NCBI RefSeq assembly: GCF_004359985.1
Contig: NZ_SMRO01000001.1
Location: 2,022,193-2,086,192 of the forward strand
Direction: 5' to 3'
Length of the DNA stretch: 64,000 bases
DNA from: Paraburkholderia flava
GTDB lineage: Bacteria > Pseudomonadota > Gammaproteobacteria > Burkholderiales > Burkholderiaceae
Part shown: piece after piece, positions 25,263 to 33,842 of the stretch
Position numbering within the stretch: position 1 is the stretch's first letter
How the letters are laid out: each line of letters starts with the position of its first letter
Position numbers and translations under genes: made by a program
Notes under the pieces: model-generated
What the model was told of the DNA's origin: nothing
The model's input: only the letters and a program-made list of their open reading frames with translations
Database searches by the model: none

Positions 25263-26348
25263 ATGGATGCCACTTCGCCCTTGATGTCGGCTGCTGCATC
25301 GGTCCTGCTGGTCGACGATCAACCGATGATCGGCGAGCTGGTGCGACGCATGCTCGCCAGTGAGAAAGACATTGCGCTTGAGGTTTGCCTCGACGGTCGC
25401 GAAGCCGTTGCGACGGCTACCGCGCTCAAGCCCACGGTGATCCTGCAGGATCTGGTGATGCCGGGTGTCGATGGTCTGGACGTGGTGCGCAGCTATCGCG
25501 CGGACCCTGCCACGGCGGGGATTCCGGTGATCGTGCTGTCGTCGCGCGAACAGCCGATCGTGAAGAGCGCCGCGTTTGTCGCGGGCGCGAGCGACTATCT
25601 CGTCAAGCTGCCCGATGCGATCGAGTTGATCGCGCGCATTCGCTATCACTCGAACTCGTATGTCGGCGCACTGCAACGCAAGGAAGCGCTCGATTTTCTG
25701 TCGCACGACATGCGTTCGCCGCAAGCGTCGATTCTCGCGTTGATCGAGGGCCATCGCACGCAACACGGTACGTTGCCGCCGATTCTCGAACGCATCGCGA
25801 CGCATGCGAGTGCGGCGCTCACGCTTGCCGACGGCTTCACGCATCTCGCGCGCGCGCAGTCCGAATGGCTGCATCTCGACACGGTCAATCTCAACGACCT
25901 GTTGATCGTCGCCGCCGATCAACTGTGGGAGAAAGCGCGCGCGAAGGGCTGCAACATCGAGGTCAGTACGCCGACGACAGAATCGCTGTGCCGCTGCGAC
26001 CGGCTGATGCTGACGCGGCTCATCTCGAACCTGCTCGACAATGCATTGAAGTACGGACCGCCGCAGTCGGAAGTGCGCTGCATGCTGTCGTCGACCGACG
26101 ATGCGTGGCTGATCGGTGTCGAAGATGCGGGACAGGGTATCGCCGAACACGAGCACGAGAAAGCGCAGCAACGCTTTGCGCGACTCGATTCGCAGATCGC
26201 GAACAAGGTGGAGGGCTGGGGGCTCGGCCTCGCATTCGTCAACGTCGCGGCGCAGAAGCATCGCGGCACAGTGGCGATGCGCCGGACCGATCGCGGGTTT
26301 CTGATCGAAGTGGCGTTGCCGCGTGGTGTAGCCGACGCGGAATCGTAA
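25263..26348 (+). CDS. Receiver-histidine kinase hybrid without sensor domain
   Basis: The 361-residue protein has an N-terminal receiver domain (acidic pair in LLVDDQP, phospho-acceptor D63 in LQDLVMPGVDGLD, K115 in YLVKLPD) joined to a histidine kinase core: H148 in FLSHDMRSPQASI, N-box SNLLDNALKYG, DAGQGI and GWGLGLAFV. There is no signal peptide, membrane segment, PAS or HAMP, so it is cytoplasmic and probably relays a phosphate from another kinase or passes its own on. No cognate regulator lies beside it. The ATG at 25263 is chosen over 25284 because it follows a GTGAG-type site, but this is uncertain. Confidence 0.88.
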   Translation: MDATSPLMSAAASVLLVDDQPMIGELVRRMLASEKDIALEVCLDGREAVATATALKPTVILQDLVMPGVDGLDVVRSYRADPATAGIPVIVLSSREQPIVKSAAFVAGASDYLVKLPDAIELIARIRYHSNSYVGALQRKEALDFLSHDMRSPQASILALIEGHRTQHGTLPPILERIATHASAALTLADGFTHLARAQSEWLHLDTVNLNDLLIVAADQLWEKARAKGCNIEVSTPTTESLCRCDRLMLTRLISNLLDNALKYGPPQSEVRCMLSSTDDAWLIGVEDAGQGIAEHEHEKAQQRFARLDSQIANKVEGWGLGLAFVNVAAQKHRGTVAMRRTDRGFLIEVALPRGVADAES

Positions 26349-26471
26349 ACGCTGCATCCATACATCGTCTTTACTGCATGCTGCCATTCGCAAACACGGT
26401 GAACCACTGCCCGTGACTTCGCGGCATCCATCAATCAAACATCATCCCATCTTCGATCGAGGAGGCGCAGT

Positions 26472-26921
26472 ATGAATCAGGTTGCCGACATGCCGGCCGG
26501 TCTGACCGGGCTCGAACAGTTGCGACGCTTGCTGGGCGCGGAATCGCGACCGCCGATCGGCGACACGCTCGATTTCTATCTGACGGAAGTCGAGGAAGGG
26601 CGTGTGGTGTTCGAGAGCGTGCCGACGCTGCGCCTCTACAACCCGATCGGCACCGTACACGGCGGCTATATCGCGACGCTGCTCGATTCTGCGTGTGGCT
26701 GCGCGGTTCATTCGCGGCTCAGTGCAACCCAGGCTTATACGACGCTTGAATTGAAGGTCGCGTATCACAAGGCGATCACTGTCAATACGGGCAAGCTGCG
26801 GGCGGAAGGGCGCGTGCTGAGCGTCGGCCGACGCGCGGGGTTTTCCGAAGCGACGTTGACCGATGAGGCGGGCAAGTTGTATGCATCGGCGACGTCGACG
26901 TTGCTGGTGTTCGACCGATAA
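26472..26921 (+). CDS. PaaI-family hotdog thioesterase
   Basis: The 149-residue protein has a single hotdog fold with the PaaI signature HGGYIATLLDSACGCAV (residues about 63-79) and the later pattern AEGRVLSVGRRAGFSEATL. PaaI-type enzymes hydrolyse aryl- or medium-chain acyl-CoA thioesters in the cytoplasm. A strong ribosome site (GAGGAGGCGCAGT) precedes the ATG. No phenylacetate genes are nearby, so the natural acyl-CoA is unknown. It is convergent with a MarR gene, with a hairpin across the junction. Confidence 0.88.
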   Translation: MNQVADMPAGLTGLEQLRRLLGAESRPPIGDTLDFYLTEVEEGRVVFESVPTLRLYNPIGTVHGGYIATLLDSACGCAVHSRLSATQAYTTLELKVAYHKAITVNTGKLRAEGRVLSVGRRAGFSEATLTDEAGKLYASATSTLLVFDR

Positions 26922-26928
26922 CGCTAAC

Positions 26929-26964
26929 GGCGCGTTGAACGAATCGCTACGCGTTCAATGCGCC
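26929..26964. terminator. Shared hairpin at convergent thioesterase/MarR ends
   Basis: A 13-bp stem (GGCGCGTTGAACG at 26929-26941 with 26952-26964, one G-T pair) and 10-nt loop sits 7 bp after the thioesterase stop and runs into the last codons of the convergent MarR gene. It would form on both transcripts. No long T-run follows either way. Confidence 0.55.
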
Positions 26965-27518
26965 GGTTCGATTTCCACCGAGATCTCGCGATCGTGCCGA
27001 CACGCGCACCGCGTGCTTTTGTTTTCTGCGAGCGTTTCTTCGTCGGTGTCTGCTTCGTCATGCACGTGATCGTGTGCTTTCGCTAGCGCGGATAATCTCT
27101 CGAGATCCGCGCGACCAAGAAAATTCGACGCCTCCGCCGACGCCGCGATCCACAACGGCAACGCATCCACCAGCACCGACTGACCGAACGGCGTCAACAT
27201 CAGACGCCGGCGCCCGCGATCGCGTGGTCCCGCAGCGGCGGTGACCAGCGCGCGACGCGTGAGGATGCTCAGTTGCGCGGACACATGCGACGTATCCAGA
27301 TTCATCTCGTACGCGAGTTCGCTGACCGTCGGCGGTTCATCCCGATGCAGTAACGCGAGCAGACAGAACTGCGCGGAGCTGATGTTCAGCGAACGCAGTG
27401 CGTCGTTCAGAAGCCGCGCGATTTCCCGCATCCCGCGCTGTGCGAGCAGATGGCTGAGACTCGATTCACTCGCGCGGGCGAGCAGCGCGGCGTTTTCCGG
27501 CGACAACGGGCGTGTCAT
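26955..27518 (-). CDS. MarR-family regulator with His/Cys-rich tail
   Basis: The 187-residue protein has a MarR winged helix (PTVSELAYEMNLDTSHVSAQLSIL, wing AAAGPRDRGRRRLMLT). After the last helix comes an unusual 30-residue polar tail with AHDHVHDEADTDEE and CACRHDREISVEIEPAH, rich in His, Asp, Glu and Cys, suggestive of metal binding. The ATG at 27518 gives a normal MarR N-terminus; the frame is open further upstream through the next small gene and is not used. The target may be the small-protein genes just upstream on the same strand (inference). Confidence 0.82.
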   Translation of the reverse strand: MTRPLSPENAALLARASESSLSHLLAQRGMREIARLLNDALRSLNISSAQFCLLALLHRDEPPTVSELAYEMNLDTSHVSAQLSILTRRALVTAAAGPRDRGRRRLMLTPFGQSVLVDALPLWIAASAEASNFLGRADLERLSALAKAHDHVHDEADTDEETLAENKSTRCACRHDREISVEIEPAH

Positions 27519-27549
27519 ACGTTGAGTTCCTGTTCGTGACGGCGTTGCG

Positions 27550-27678
27550 TTACTGCGATCCGTCTTGCGTTCCAGCGACGTGTTCCGCAGCCGGCGCCTG
27601 CGTGGAGAGTTTCCCCACGAGCGATGGGCCGCCCACCAATGCGGCGACGAACACGACAAGGGCGACGACTGCTGCCAT
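27550..27678 (-). CDS. 42-residue single-span membrane protein
   Basis: A short frame begins with ATG at 27678, preceded by AAAGAGGATTGAAACCGT with AGAGGA as ribosome site, and ends at TAA. The product opens with MAAVVALVVFVAALVGGPSL, one clear hydrophobic span, followed by a polar tail ending in QDGSQ. Codon third positions are mostly G/C. It lies between the MarR gene (31 bp) and a small exported protein gene (50 bp) on the same strand, which suggests one transcript. I do not recognise a family. Confidence 0.55.
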   Translation of the reverse strand: MAAVVALVVFVAALVGGPSLVGKLSTQAPAAEHVAGTQDGSQ

Positions 27679-27728
27679 ACGGTTTCAATCCTCTTTGCGT
27701 ACGCGGTGAGTGCGGTGAGCGCGATGAA

Positions 27729-28013
27729 TTAGCGGCCTTCGCCGCCGTTCGATCCGCCAGGCAGCCCCGTAACCGAACGCACGATGTCGCGGTTACGCTG
27801 TTCGGCTGCGATCGAATCGGCGGAACTGCGCGAGAAGATCGAACGACGCACGGACGGTGCGCCGGCCTGCGTATGTTGTGAGGGATCCGAACCGCGATCC
27901 GAATAACCGTCCGACGCTGCGGGATTCACTTCCTGAGCGTGACCGGCGACGACGAAACTGGCGAGCAACGCTGCGGCGATGCCCGACATCCATTGACGAT
28001 GCGTGCGTGACAT
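27729..28013 (-). CDS. Small exported protein, unknown function
   Basis: The 94-residue protein has a clear signal peptide (RTHRQWMSGIAAALLASF, then VVAGHAQEV with cleavage after AHA-type site) and a polar mature part with SVRRSIFSRSSADSIAAEQ and Gly-rich end. I do not recognise a named family; similar short periplasmic proteins are common in Burkholderiaceae. It is followed by the 42-residue membrane protein and the MarR gene on the same strand. Confidence 0.65.
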   Translation of the reverse strand: MSRTHRQWMSGIAAALLASFVVAGHAQEVNPAASDGYSDRGSDPSQHTQAGAPSVRRSIFSRSSADSIAAEQRNRDIVRSVTGLPGGSNGGEGR

Positions 28014-28271
28014 ACAAACCTCTCGACTTCGATCAGGTTAAGCCGATGCCTGTGCGTGCGTTGATGCCTCATGGACTTGATGGCGAAACACGAATGCAAA
28101 CGACAATCGGCGCATGTCTACACGTTAGACGCGACGGCCGGCCGGATAAAGACGCGGAAAGTGAAAAGACTGCTTGCAGAACGTGAACAATCGCGCGGAA
28201 CGACAGGCCGGATGGGTGCCCGGCGGGCCTGCGTTGCACAGGCCCCGCGCATGGATGCGACGTTATGTCGC

Positions 28272-28508
28272 CTAGTTGGTGATGCGTTTCGGCACGCTGC
28301 CGCTGACTGTCATGTCGAACAGCGCTTCGGCTTCGGCGAGTTCGTCGAGTGCCTGTTCGAGTTGCAGCACAGCGAGCGCATGCTCGATTTCCAGGCTTTC
28401 GGGCGTCGCTTCGCCACGCACTGCGCGAAACGCGAGATCGACCTTGCGCGATGCGCGAACGAATCGTTCCGCGGCGTTACCTTCACGTGAACGGGCGATG
28501 ACCGACAT
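28272..28508 (-). CDS. Small helical protein, unknown function
   Basis: The 78-residue product is acidic and predicted helical (SLEIEHALAVLQLEQALDEL, AEAEALFDM). The ATG at 28508 is preceded by GGAGGTTCAGAC, a strong site; the frame is open to 28622 but that extension lacks one. Codon use is normal for the window. No signal peptide or known domain is seen. A short stem (28257-28271) follows the stop. It is an isolated gene, 258 bp from the small exported protein. Confidence 0.6.
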   Translation of the reverse strand: MSVIARSREGNAAERFVRASRKVDLAFRAVRGEATPESLEIEHALAVLQLEQALDELAEAEALFDMTVSGSVPKRITN

Positions 28509-28632
28509 GTCTGAACCTCCATTCCTCTGATACCGAAAGAGCGGTGTATGCGCTCGATCTGCGTAGCTTGCCAGGAACTCGGGCGAAGTGCCAGGACCTT
28601 GTTGCGATTTCTCACCCGGCATGGTTATTCAC

Positions 28633-28661
28633 TGTTAACTTTCGCGCGGCTGTGTTAACTT
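28633..28661. promoter_or_regulatory. TGTTAACTT direct repeat upstream of small gene
   Basis: TGTTAACTT occurs at 28633-28641 and again at 28653-28661, exactly 20 bp apart, each with a GTTAAC palindrome. They lie in an AT-richer zone 125-153 bp upstream of the small helical protein gene and 115 bp past the end of the SDR gene. A regulator site is plausible; no partner is known. Confidence 0.35.
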
Positions 28662-28775
28662 ATCGCGCTGTTTTGACAGGCTTGTTTCAGTGTATACGTG
28701 CGATGGGTTTACGTCGCCGTTAGAGGCGGACGACAGGGGACATTCGACGTATCGACGCGTGCATTTCACCGCGCA

Positions 28776-29516
28776 TCAGAACGGTTCCTTAAACGGACGC
28801 ACATCGATTTCCTGCGTCCATGCGGACGGATGCTGTCGATGCAGATACCAGTACGCGTCCGCGATCGCATCGATGTTCAGCAGACCGTTTTCGCCGCGCT
28901 CTTCAGCGACGCCCGGACGCAACCGGTGCAGCCGCGCACCGTCGATGCCGCCATCGACGATCACATGCGCGACATGCAGCCCCTGCGGCCCGAACTCGCG
29001 CGCCATGCTCTGCGAAATCATGCGCACGCCGGCTTTCGACGCGGAGAACTGCGCATAGCCCGCCTTGCCGCGCAGACTGGCCGACGCACCGGTGAAAATC
29101 AGCGTGCCGCGTCCGAGCGGCGCAATACGCCGCGCTACTTCGCGCCCGACGAGAAACGCGCCGAGCGGACCGACACGCCAGAAGCTTTCGAAATCGTCCG
29201 CACTCAGTTCCGCAAACGGGATGCGCTTGTTGTTGCCCGCGTTATAGACGACGAGGTCAGGCTGTGCGATGCCCGTGGCCGGCGCCATCGCCTTGTCGAA
29301 CAGCGCGAGCACGTCGGCTTCGACCGTCGTGTCGCCGACGACGGCTTCCGCACTGCCGCCCGCGGCCACGATCGATTCGACGACATGCGCGAGCTTCGTC
29401 GCCGAGCGGCCCGACACGTACACGTGATAGCCCTCGCGGGCAAAGCGTTTGCATAGCGCCGCGCCGAGACCCACTTCCGCGCCGACACCAACGACGATCG
29501 CACTCGATCGAGTCAT
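28776..29516 (-). CDS. SDR-family protein with Phe in place of catalytic Tyr
   Basis: The 246-residue SDR-fold protein has an altered cofactor motif (VVGVGAEVGLGAAL instead of TGxxxGIG), NAGNN at the fourth strand, and FTGASASLRGKAGYAQF-SASK at the active site. Alignment to YSASK puts Phe at the catalytic tyrosine; a tyrosine occurs three residues earlier. A few SDR subfamilies with FxxxK exist and their chemistry is unsettled. It is last in an apparent operon with a succinate-semialdehyde-type dehydrogenase (103 bp) and a tautomerase. Confidence 0.82.
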   Translation of the reverse strand: MTRSSAIVVGVGAEVGLGAALCKRFAREGYHVYVSGRSATKLAHVVESIVAAGGSAEAVVGDTTVEADVLALFDKAMAPATGIAQPDLVVYNAGNNKRIPFAELSADDFESFWRVGPLGAFLVGREVARRIAPLGRGTLIFTGASASLRGKAGYAQFSASKAGVRMISQSMAREFGPQGLHVAHVIVDGGIDGARLHRLRPGVAEERGENGLLNIDAIADAYWYLHRQHPSAWTQEIDVRPFKEPF

Positions 29517-29619
29517 ACCGATGTTCCCCGTGATTGCTGCACGCGCTGCGACGATGCGTGGGCCCAGGGCCGAAGCCGCAAGACCTCATATCGTCGCAGC
29601 ACGCTATCGCCTGGCCGGC

Positions 29620-31062
29620 TTAACGATGCTGGCTGACGAACTTCGTGACGAGATACGCTTCCATCGCTTCGGTGCCGCCTTCCGAGCCGTAGCCCGAGTC
29701 CTTCACGCCGCCGAACGGCGTCTCCGGCAGGCCGAGGCCGTGGTGGTTCACCGAGATCATGCCGCTTTCGATATCGTCGGCGAGTGCTGCGGCCGTCGAT
29801 GTCGAACGCGTGTATGCGTAGGCGGCGAGCCCGTACGGCAGGCGATTCGCTTCGCGGATCACGTCGTCGTAGCTGCTGAAGCGCGTGACAGGCGCGACCG
29901 GGCCGAACGGCTCTTCGGTCATGATGCGGGCCGACAGCGGCACGTCGGTGAGAACGGTCGGCTGGAAGAAGTAGCCTTCGCGACCGATGCGTTCGCCGCC
30001 GGTCTGAACCTTCGCACCCTGTTCGCGTGCATCGGCGACGAGACGTTCCATCGCTTCGACGCGGCGCACGTTCGCGAGCGGTCCCATCTGCACGCCGTCG
30101 TCGAGACCGTTGCCGACCTTCACCGACTTGATCGTCGCGACGAAGTGTTCGACGAACTCGTCGTAAGCAGCGTCCTGGACGATGAAGCGCGTCGGCGAGA
30201 TGCACACCTGGCCCGCGTTGCGGATCTTCGCCATGCCGAGCAGCTTGGCGGCGCGCGGAATGTCGGCGTCGGCGAACACGATAGCGGGAGCGTGACCACC
30301 CAGTTCCATCGTTGCGCGCTTCATGTGCAGACCCGCCATTGCGGCGAGCTGCTTGCCGACCGCGGTCGACCCCGTGAACGAGATCTTGCGGATCACCGGA
30401 TGTTCGATGAAGAAGCGCGAGATGTCGGCCGGCACACCGAACACGAGGTTAAGCACGCCTGCGGGCAACCCGGCGTCATGGAACGCGGCGACGAGCGCGG
30501 CGCAGCTGGCCGGCGTTTCTTCCGGTCCCTTCAGCACGATCGAGCAGCCGGCGGCGAGCGCGGCCGAGACCTTGCGCACGGCCTGGTTGAGCGGGAAGTT
30601 CCACGGCGTGAACGCGGCGACCGGACCGACCGGTTCGCGCGTGACGATCTGCTGAACGGCACCGCTACGCGACGGCACGACGCGGCCATACGTGCGGCGC
30701 GCTTCTTCGGCGAACCACTCGATCGTATCGGCGGCGGACAGCGTTTCGACGCGCGCTTCGGCGAGCGGCTTGCCCTGTTCCATCGTCATGATCGCGGCGA
30801 CCGTTTCGGCACGCGCGCGGAGATTGTCGGCGGCGCGACGCATCAGCTTGCTGCGTTCGAATGCCGACACCTTGCGCCATTCGCCGAACGCGCGCTGCAC
30901 GGCCTGCGCGGCGCGTTCGAGTTCGGCTTCGCCCGCGAGCGACAGACGGCCGATCGCGATTTCGTTCGCCGGATTGATTACGTCGGTCTGCCGCGAACCG
31001 GCGTGCCACGCGCCATCGATGTATAGCTGGGTGTCCGGATAGCTCGTTTGTGAGGTGCTCAT
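29620..31062 (-). CDS. gabD: NAD(P)-dependent succinate-semialdehyde-type dehydrogenase
   Basis: The 480-residue aldehyde dehydrogenase is of the GabD/SSADH group: PWNFPL, the general-base glutamate in MELGGHAP, the nucleophile in [12 protein letters not shown], and [10 protein letters not shown]. It oxidises a short omega-oxo acid to the diacid in the cytoplasm. 2-Oxoglutarate semialdehyde dehydrogenase of arabinose breakdown belongs to the same group, so that is an alternative given the operon at 1.9-8.5 kb. Here it lies between tautomerase and SDR genes on one strand. A ribosome site (CCAAGGAGAGACGC) precedes the ATG. Confidence 0.85.
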   Translation of the reverse strand: MSTSQTSYPDTQLYIDGAWHAGSRQTDVINPANEIAIGRLSLAGEAELERAAQAVQRAFGEWRKVSAFERSKLMRRAADNLRARAETVAAIMTMEQGKPLAEARVETLSAADTIEWFAEEARRTYGRVVPSRSGAVQQIVTREPVGPVAAFTPWNFPLNQAVRKVSAALAAGCSIVLKGPEETPASCAALVAAFHDAGLPAGVLNLVFGVPADISRFFIEHPVIRKISFTGSTAVGKQLAAMAGLHMKRATMELGGHAPAIVFADADIPRAAKLLGMAKIRNAGQVCISPTRFIVQDAAYDEFVEHFVATIKSVKVGNGLDDGVQMGPLANVRRVEAMERLVADAREQGAKVQTGGERIGREGYFFQPTVLTDVPLSARIMTEEPFGPVAPVTRFSSYDDVIREANRLPYGLAAYAYTRSTSTAAALADDIESGMISVNHHGLGLPETPFGGVKDSGYGSEGGTEAMEAYLVTKFVSQHR

Positions 31063-31240
31063 CGTGCGTCTCTCCTTGGAATGGGGCTGCGATGTCGAAA
31101 TTGGCTGCCCGACACTGAAAACGGGCGGGCAAGACCGCTATTTTCCGCGAAAAACGCAGATTGCGTGTGACGGTGCCCAATTCAAGTGCCGACGACACGG
31201 CGGCCCGACGTGACAGGGCCGCCGCGTGCCCCGCAGCGCG

Positions 31241-31630
31241 TCACTTCGGCCCGTACTGCATCTCGCCGTTGCCGAACGACCAGTTCTCGCGATCGACCTC
31301 GACGAGATTGATCCAGACGTCTTCCTTACGAATACCCGTTTTCGCGTGGATACCGTCCGCGACCGCGCGATAGAACGCTTTCTTCACATCCGTGCTGCGC
31401 CCCGCGTTCCACGTGACCTGGATCATCACGATGCCCGGCGTGTACGAGATGCCGAGATAGCCGTCCGCCGGATAGATCAGCTCGTCGGCGGCGTGACGGG
31501 TGACGATCTGGAAGCGGTCGTCTTTCGGCACGTTCGCGAACTCGACCATCGCGTCGTAGATCACGTCGCCGATGGCGCGAACGGCTTCGGGTGAAGCGTC
31601 TTTCGAAAGATTGATGCGGGCGAGCGGCAT
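31241..31630 (-). CDS. Tautomerase-family protein
   Basis: The 129-residue protein begins Met-Pro, leaving Pro1 as the catalytic base of the tautomerase superfamily (MPLARINLSKDASPEAVRAIG), and contains the second family block VMIQVTWNAGRSTDVKKAFY. Its length of about 130 is that of cis-CaaD/MIF-like double units rather than the 60-residue 4-oxalocrotonate form. It is first in a unit with the aldehyde dehydrogenase (178 bp) and SDR, and divergent from a LysR gene 132 bp away. The substrate is unknown. Confidence 0.85.
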   Translation of the reverse strand: MPLARINLSKDASPEAVRAIGDVIYDAMVEFANVPKDDRFQIVTRHAADELIYPADGYLGISYTPGIVMIQVTWNAGRSTDVKKAFYRAVADGIHAKTGIRKEDVWINLVEVDRENWSFGNGEMQYGPK

Positions 31631-31762
31631 GTCGAACTCCTGTGCGATAGCGAAACGGTTTAGTCGGCTGACACGGTGGTGGCAACCTCTGAAGCATCAG
31701 GTTAGACTCGGTGAGGACTTACCACAAGCGCATGATTTTCATCATTACCATGAGGATTGAGC

Positions 31763-32734
31763 ATGATTACCGAAGACCTTCGCTCGTTCGTCGTCGTGAT
31801 CGACGAGGCTTCGCTGACGCGCGCGGCCGATATGTTGTGCGTGACGCAGTCCGCGGTGTCGCGCCGGATCCAGCGGCTCGAGGAGTCGCTCGGTGCCGAA
31901 CTGTTCGACCGCAACAGCAAGCCGCCGAAGCCGACGGCGCTCGCGCAGCGCATCTATGCGTACGCGATTCCGCTGCTGCGCGATCTGGATCGTCTGCTCG
32001 AAGTGCCCGTCGAAAACGCCGCGCCGAGCGGCACGTTCCGGCTCGGCATGACGCAGGTGGTTGAGGAAATCGTGCTGTTCGACGCGGTGATGCAGCTAAA
32101 GGCAGTGTTTCCCGCACTCGACGTGCGGCTGCACACCGAGCACAGCAGTACGCTGCAGCAGCAGATGTTGTCGGGCACGCTCGACGCCGCTGTGCTCGTG
32201 CTGCCGTCGCGCGCGCAGCCCGCCGACGGTATCGAGGGCCGCCGACTCACGACGCTCGACGTGCTGGTCGTGCAGAGCCGCACGCAACCGCTCGTCACCG
32301 GCAAGAGGCGTCCGACGATCCGTTCGCTTTCGGCGCACACATGGGTGCTGAATCCAGACGGCTGCGGTTACCGCGCGGCACTCGAGCAGGCGATGGACGA
32401 CGCGGGCCGCAGCCTGCGCGTCGGTGTCGATACGTACGGCACCGAGATGCAGTTGCGGCTCGTCGCGGCCGGGCTCGGGTTGGGGCTCGTGCCGCGTAGC
32501 GTGCTGTCGCGCAGCGCGATGGCTCGCGATCTGGATATCGTGAACGTGAGCGACTTCGCGTTGAAGCTCGATGCGTGGCTGGTGCATGCGCTGCACCTCG
32601 GGAATCTGAAGCGCGCGATCGATCTGCTGGGCGATATCGCTGCGGAGACTTTTCGGCGGCATGAGGCGGTGCAACTCACCAAAGCCACGCGTGCGCGCGC
32701 AGGCAAGTCTTCGTCCAGCACGGTGCGCGCATAA
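31763..32734 (+). CDS. LysR-family regulator divergent from tautomerase operon
   Basis: The 323-residue LysR protein has its helix-turn-helix at about residues 17-60 (SLTRAADMLCVTQSAVSRRIQRLEESLG) and a standard effector domain. ATG 31763 is preferred to TTG 31757 because AGGA lies 6 bp before it. The gap to the divergent tautomerase gene is AT-rich and contains ATGATTTTCATCATTACCAT, with ATGAT/ATCAT arms that could be a LysR box. It most likely activates the tautomerase-dehydrogenase-SDR unit. Confidence 0.88.
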   Translation: MITEDLRSFVVVIDEASLTRAADMLCVTQSAVSRRIQRLEESLGAELFDRNSKPPKPTALAQRIYAYAIPLLRDLDRLLEVPVENAAPSGTFRLGMTQVVEEIVLFDAVMQLKAVFPALDVRLHTEHSSTLQQQMLSGTLDAAVLVLPSRAQPADGIEGRRLTTLDVLVVQSRTQPLVTGKRRPTIRSLSAHTWVLNPDGCGYRAALEQAMDDAGRSLRVGVDTYGTEMQLRLVAAGLGLGLVPRSVLSRSAMARDLDIVNVSDFALKLDAWLVHALHLGNLKRAIDLLGDIAAETFRRHEAVQLTKATRARAGKSSSSTVRA

Positions 32735-32944
32735 CGCCCAATACGGTCAGCGCGGTTTTCTCGTTCGCTCGTCGACGGCGGCGCGCATTCGGTCGCCGCG
32801 GCGGTACGAGATTCAGCTACTCCAGCCGATCGCAGGTTCCCGAGAGCACGTTCCCAATTTGAATCGGGCTGTCGTCTACCTCGAGAAGGAACCGATGGTT
32901 TGGCCCTTCCCGAAGCCGCGTTGAACGAGTGAAAAAGCGGGCGC

Positions 32945-33739
32945 TTATGCAATTGTCCGAACGACACCGCCGTCGACACGCAAGGAAGTACCTGTTGTCG
33001 CCGACGCCTGCTCCGAGCAGACATAGACGACCAGGTTGGCGACTTCTTCGGTTGTCGCGAAGCGATTGAGGAGCGTGGTCGGGCGATTCGTTTTCAGGAA
33101 CTGCTGCTCGGCTTCCTCACGCGTGATGCCTTGCGCATCTGCGTTCGCCTGCGCCCAACCACCCATGATCTCCGAATTCGTCGGACCCGGGAGAACCGAA
33201 TTGACGGTGACGCCTGTTCCGCCGACCACCTCGGCCAAGCCCCTCGCAATGGCGAGCTGAGCGGTCTTGGTCGTGGCGTAGTCGATCATGTCCTTAGGGA
33301 TGGCAAGCGCGGACTCGCTGCTGATGAAGACGACGCGCCCCCACCCACGCTTCGTCATGTTCGGCACATAGTGGCGGGAGGCGCGAATGCCGCTCATGAC
33401 GTTAAGTTCGAAGAGATTGATCCATTCGCTATCCTCAATTTCGAAGAAGGACTTCGGACGCCCGGTACCCACATTGTTGACGAGAATGTCCGCATCCGGC
33501 GCCTGAGCGAACAACTTCGCCGTGCCCTCCGGGGTCGCAAGATCTGCGATGACGCCGGTAAACTCAGTCTTTGGCAAGAGTTCGCGAAGCTCTCGAAGCG
33601 CCGTGGAGACGCGCTTCTCTGTGCGGCCGTTGATCACGACCGCGGCGCCTGCGCGCCCCAACCCTTCTGCAATGGCTCGGCCGATACCCGCCGTTGACCC
33701 GGTAACGACGGCCTTGCGGCCAGTGAGATCGATATTCAT
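32945..33739 (-). CDS. SDR-family oxidoreductase
   Basis: The 264-residue classical SDR has TGSTAGIG for the cofactor, NNVGTG in the fourth strand, and an intact active site: SSESALAIPKDMIDYATTK gives Ser, Tyr and Lys. Ending LRVDGGVVRTIA is typical of the fabG-like group. The ATG at 33739 follows a weak site; longer upstream frame is non-coding. It is divergent from a LysR gene 103 bp away. It and the LysR gene use more A/T-ending codons than the neighbours, suggesting acquisition as a pair. Confidence 0.85.
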   Translation of the reverse strand: MNIDLTGRKAVVTGSTAGIGRAIAEGLGRAGAAVVINGRTEKRVSTALRELRELLPKTEFTGVIADLATPEGTAKLFAQAPDADILVNNVGTGRPKSFFEIEDSEWINLFELNVMSGIRASRHYVPNMTKRGWGRVVFISSESALAIPKDMIDYATTKTAQLAIARGLAEVVGGTGVTVNSVLPGPTNSEIMGGWAQANADAQGITREEAEQQFLKTNRPTTLLNRFATTEEVANLVVYVCSEQASATTGTSLRVDGGVVRTIA

Positions 33740-33822
33740 GACACCAGTCCTGTAGCTGTGGAGAGAGCTGCATTGTGAGTGATGCCGGAACCGATGATAA
33801 TAGCTTGAATTGCCATAATATA

Positions 33823-33839
33823 AATTCCAAAAGGGAATT
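33823..33839. promoter_or_regulatory. Palindrome before LysR gene 33843
   Basis: AATTCC and GGAATT flank a 5-nt spacer directly before the LysR start. The segment 33800-33842 is strongly AT-rich compared with the window. This is a likely autoregulatory LysR site also serving the divergent SDR gene. Confidence 0.5.
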
Positions 33840-33842
33840 AAT

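Noticed and set aside
28225..28245. GGGCCTG/CAGGCCC hairpin as terminator
   Set aside because: Seven pairs only, no T-run, and no gene ending nearby in the right direction except one with its own small stem.
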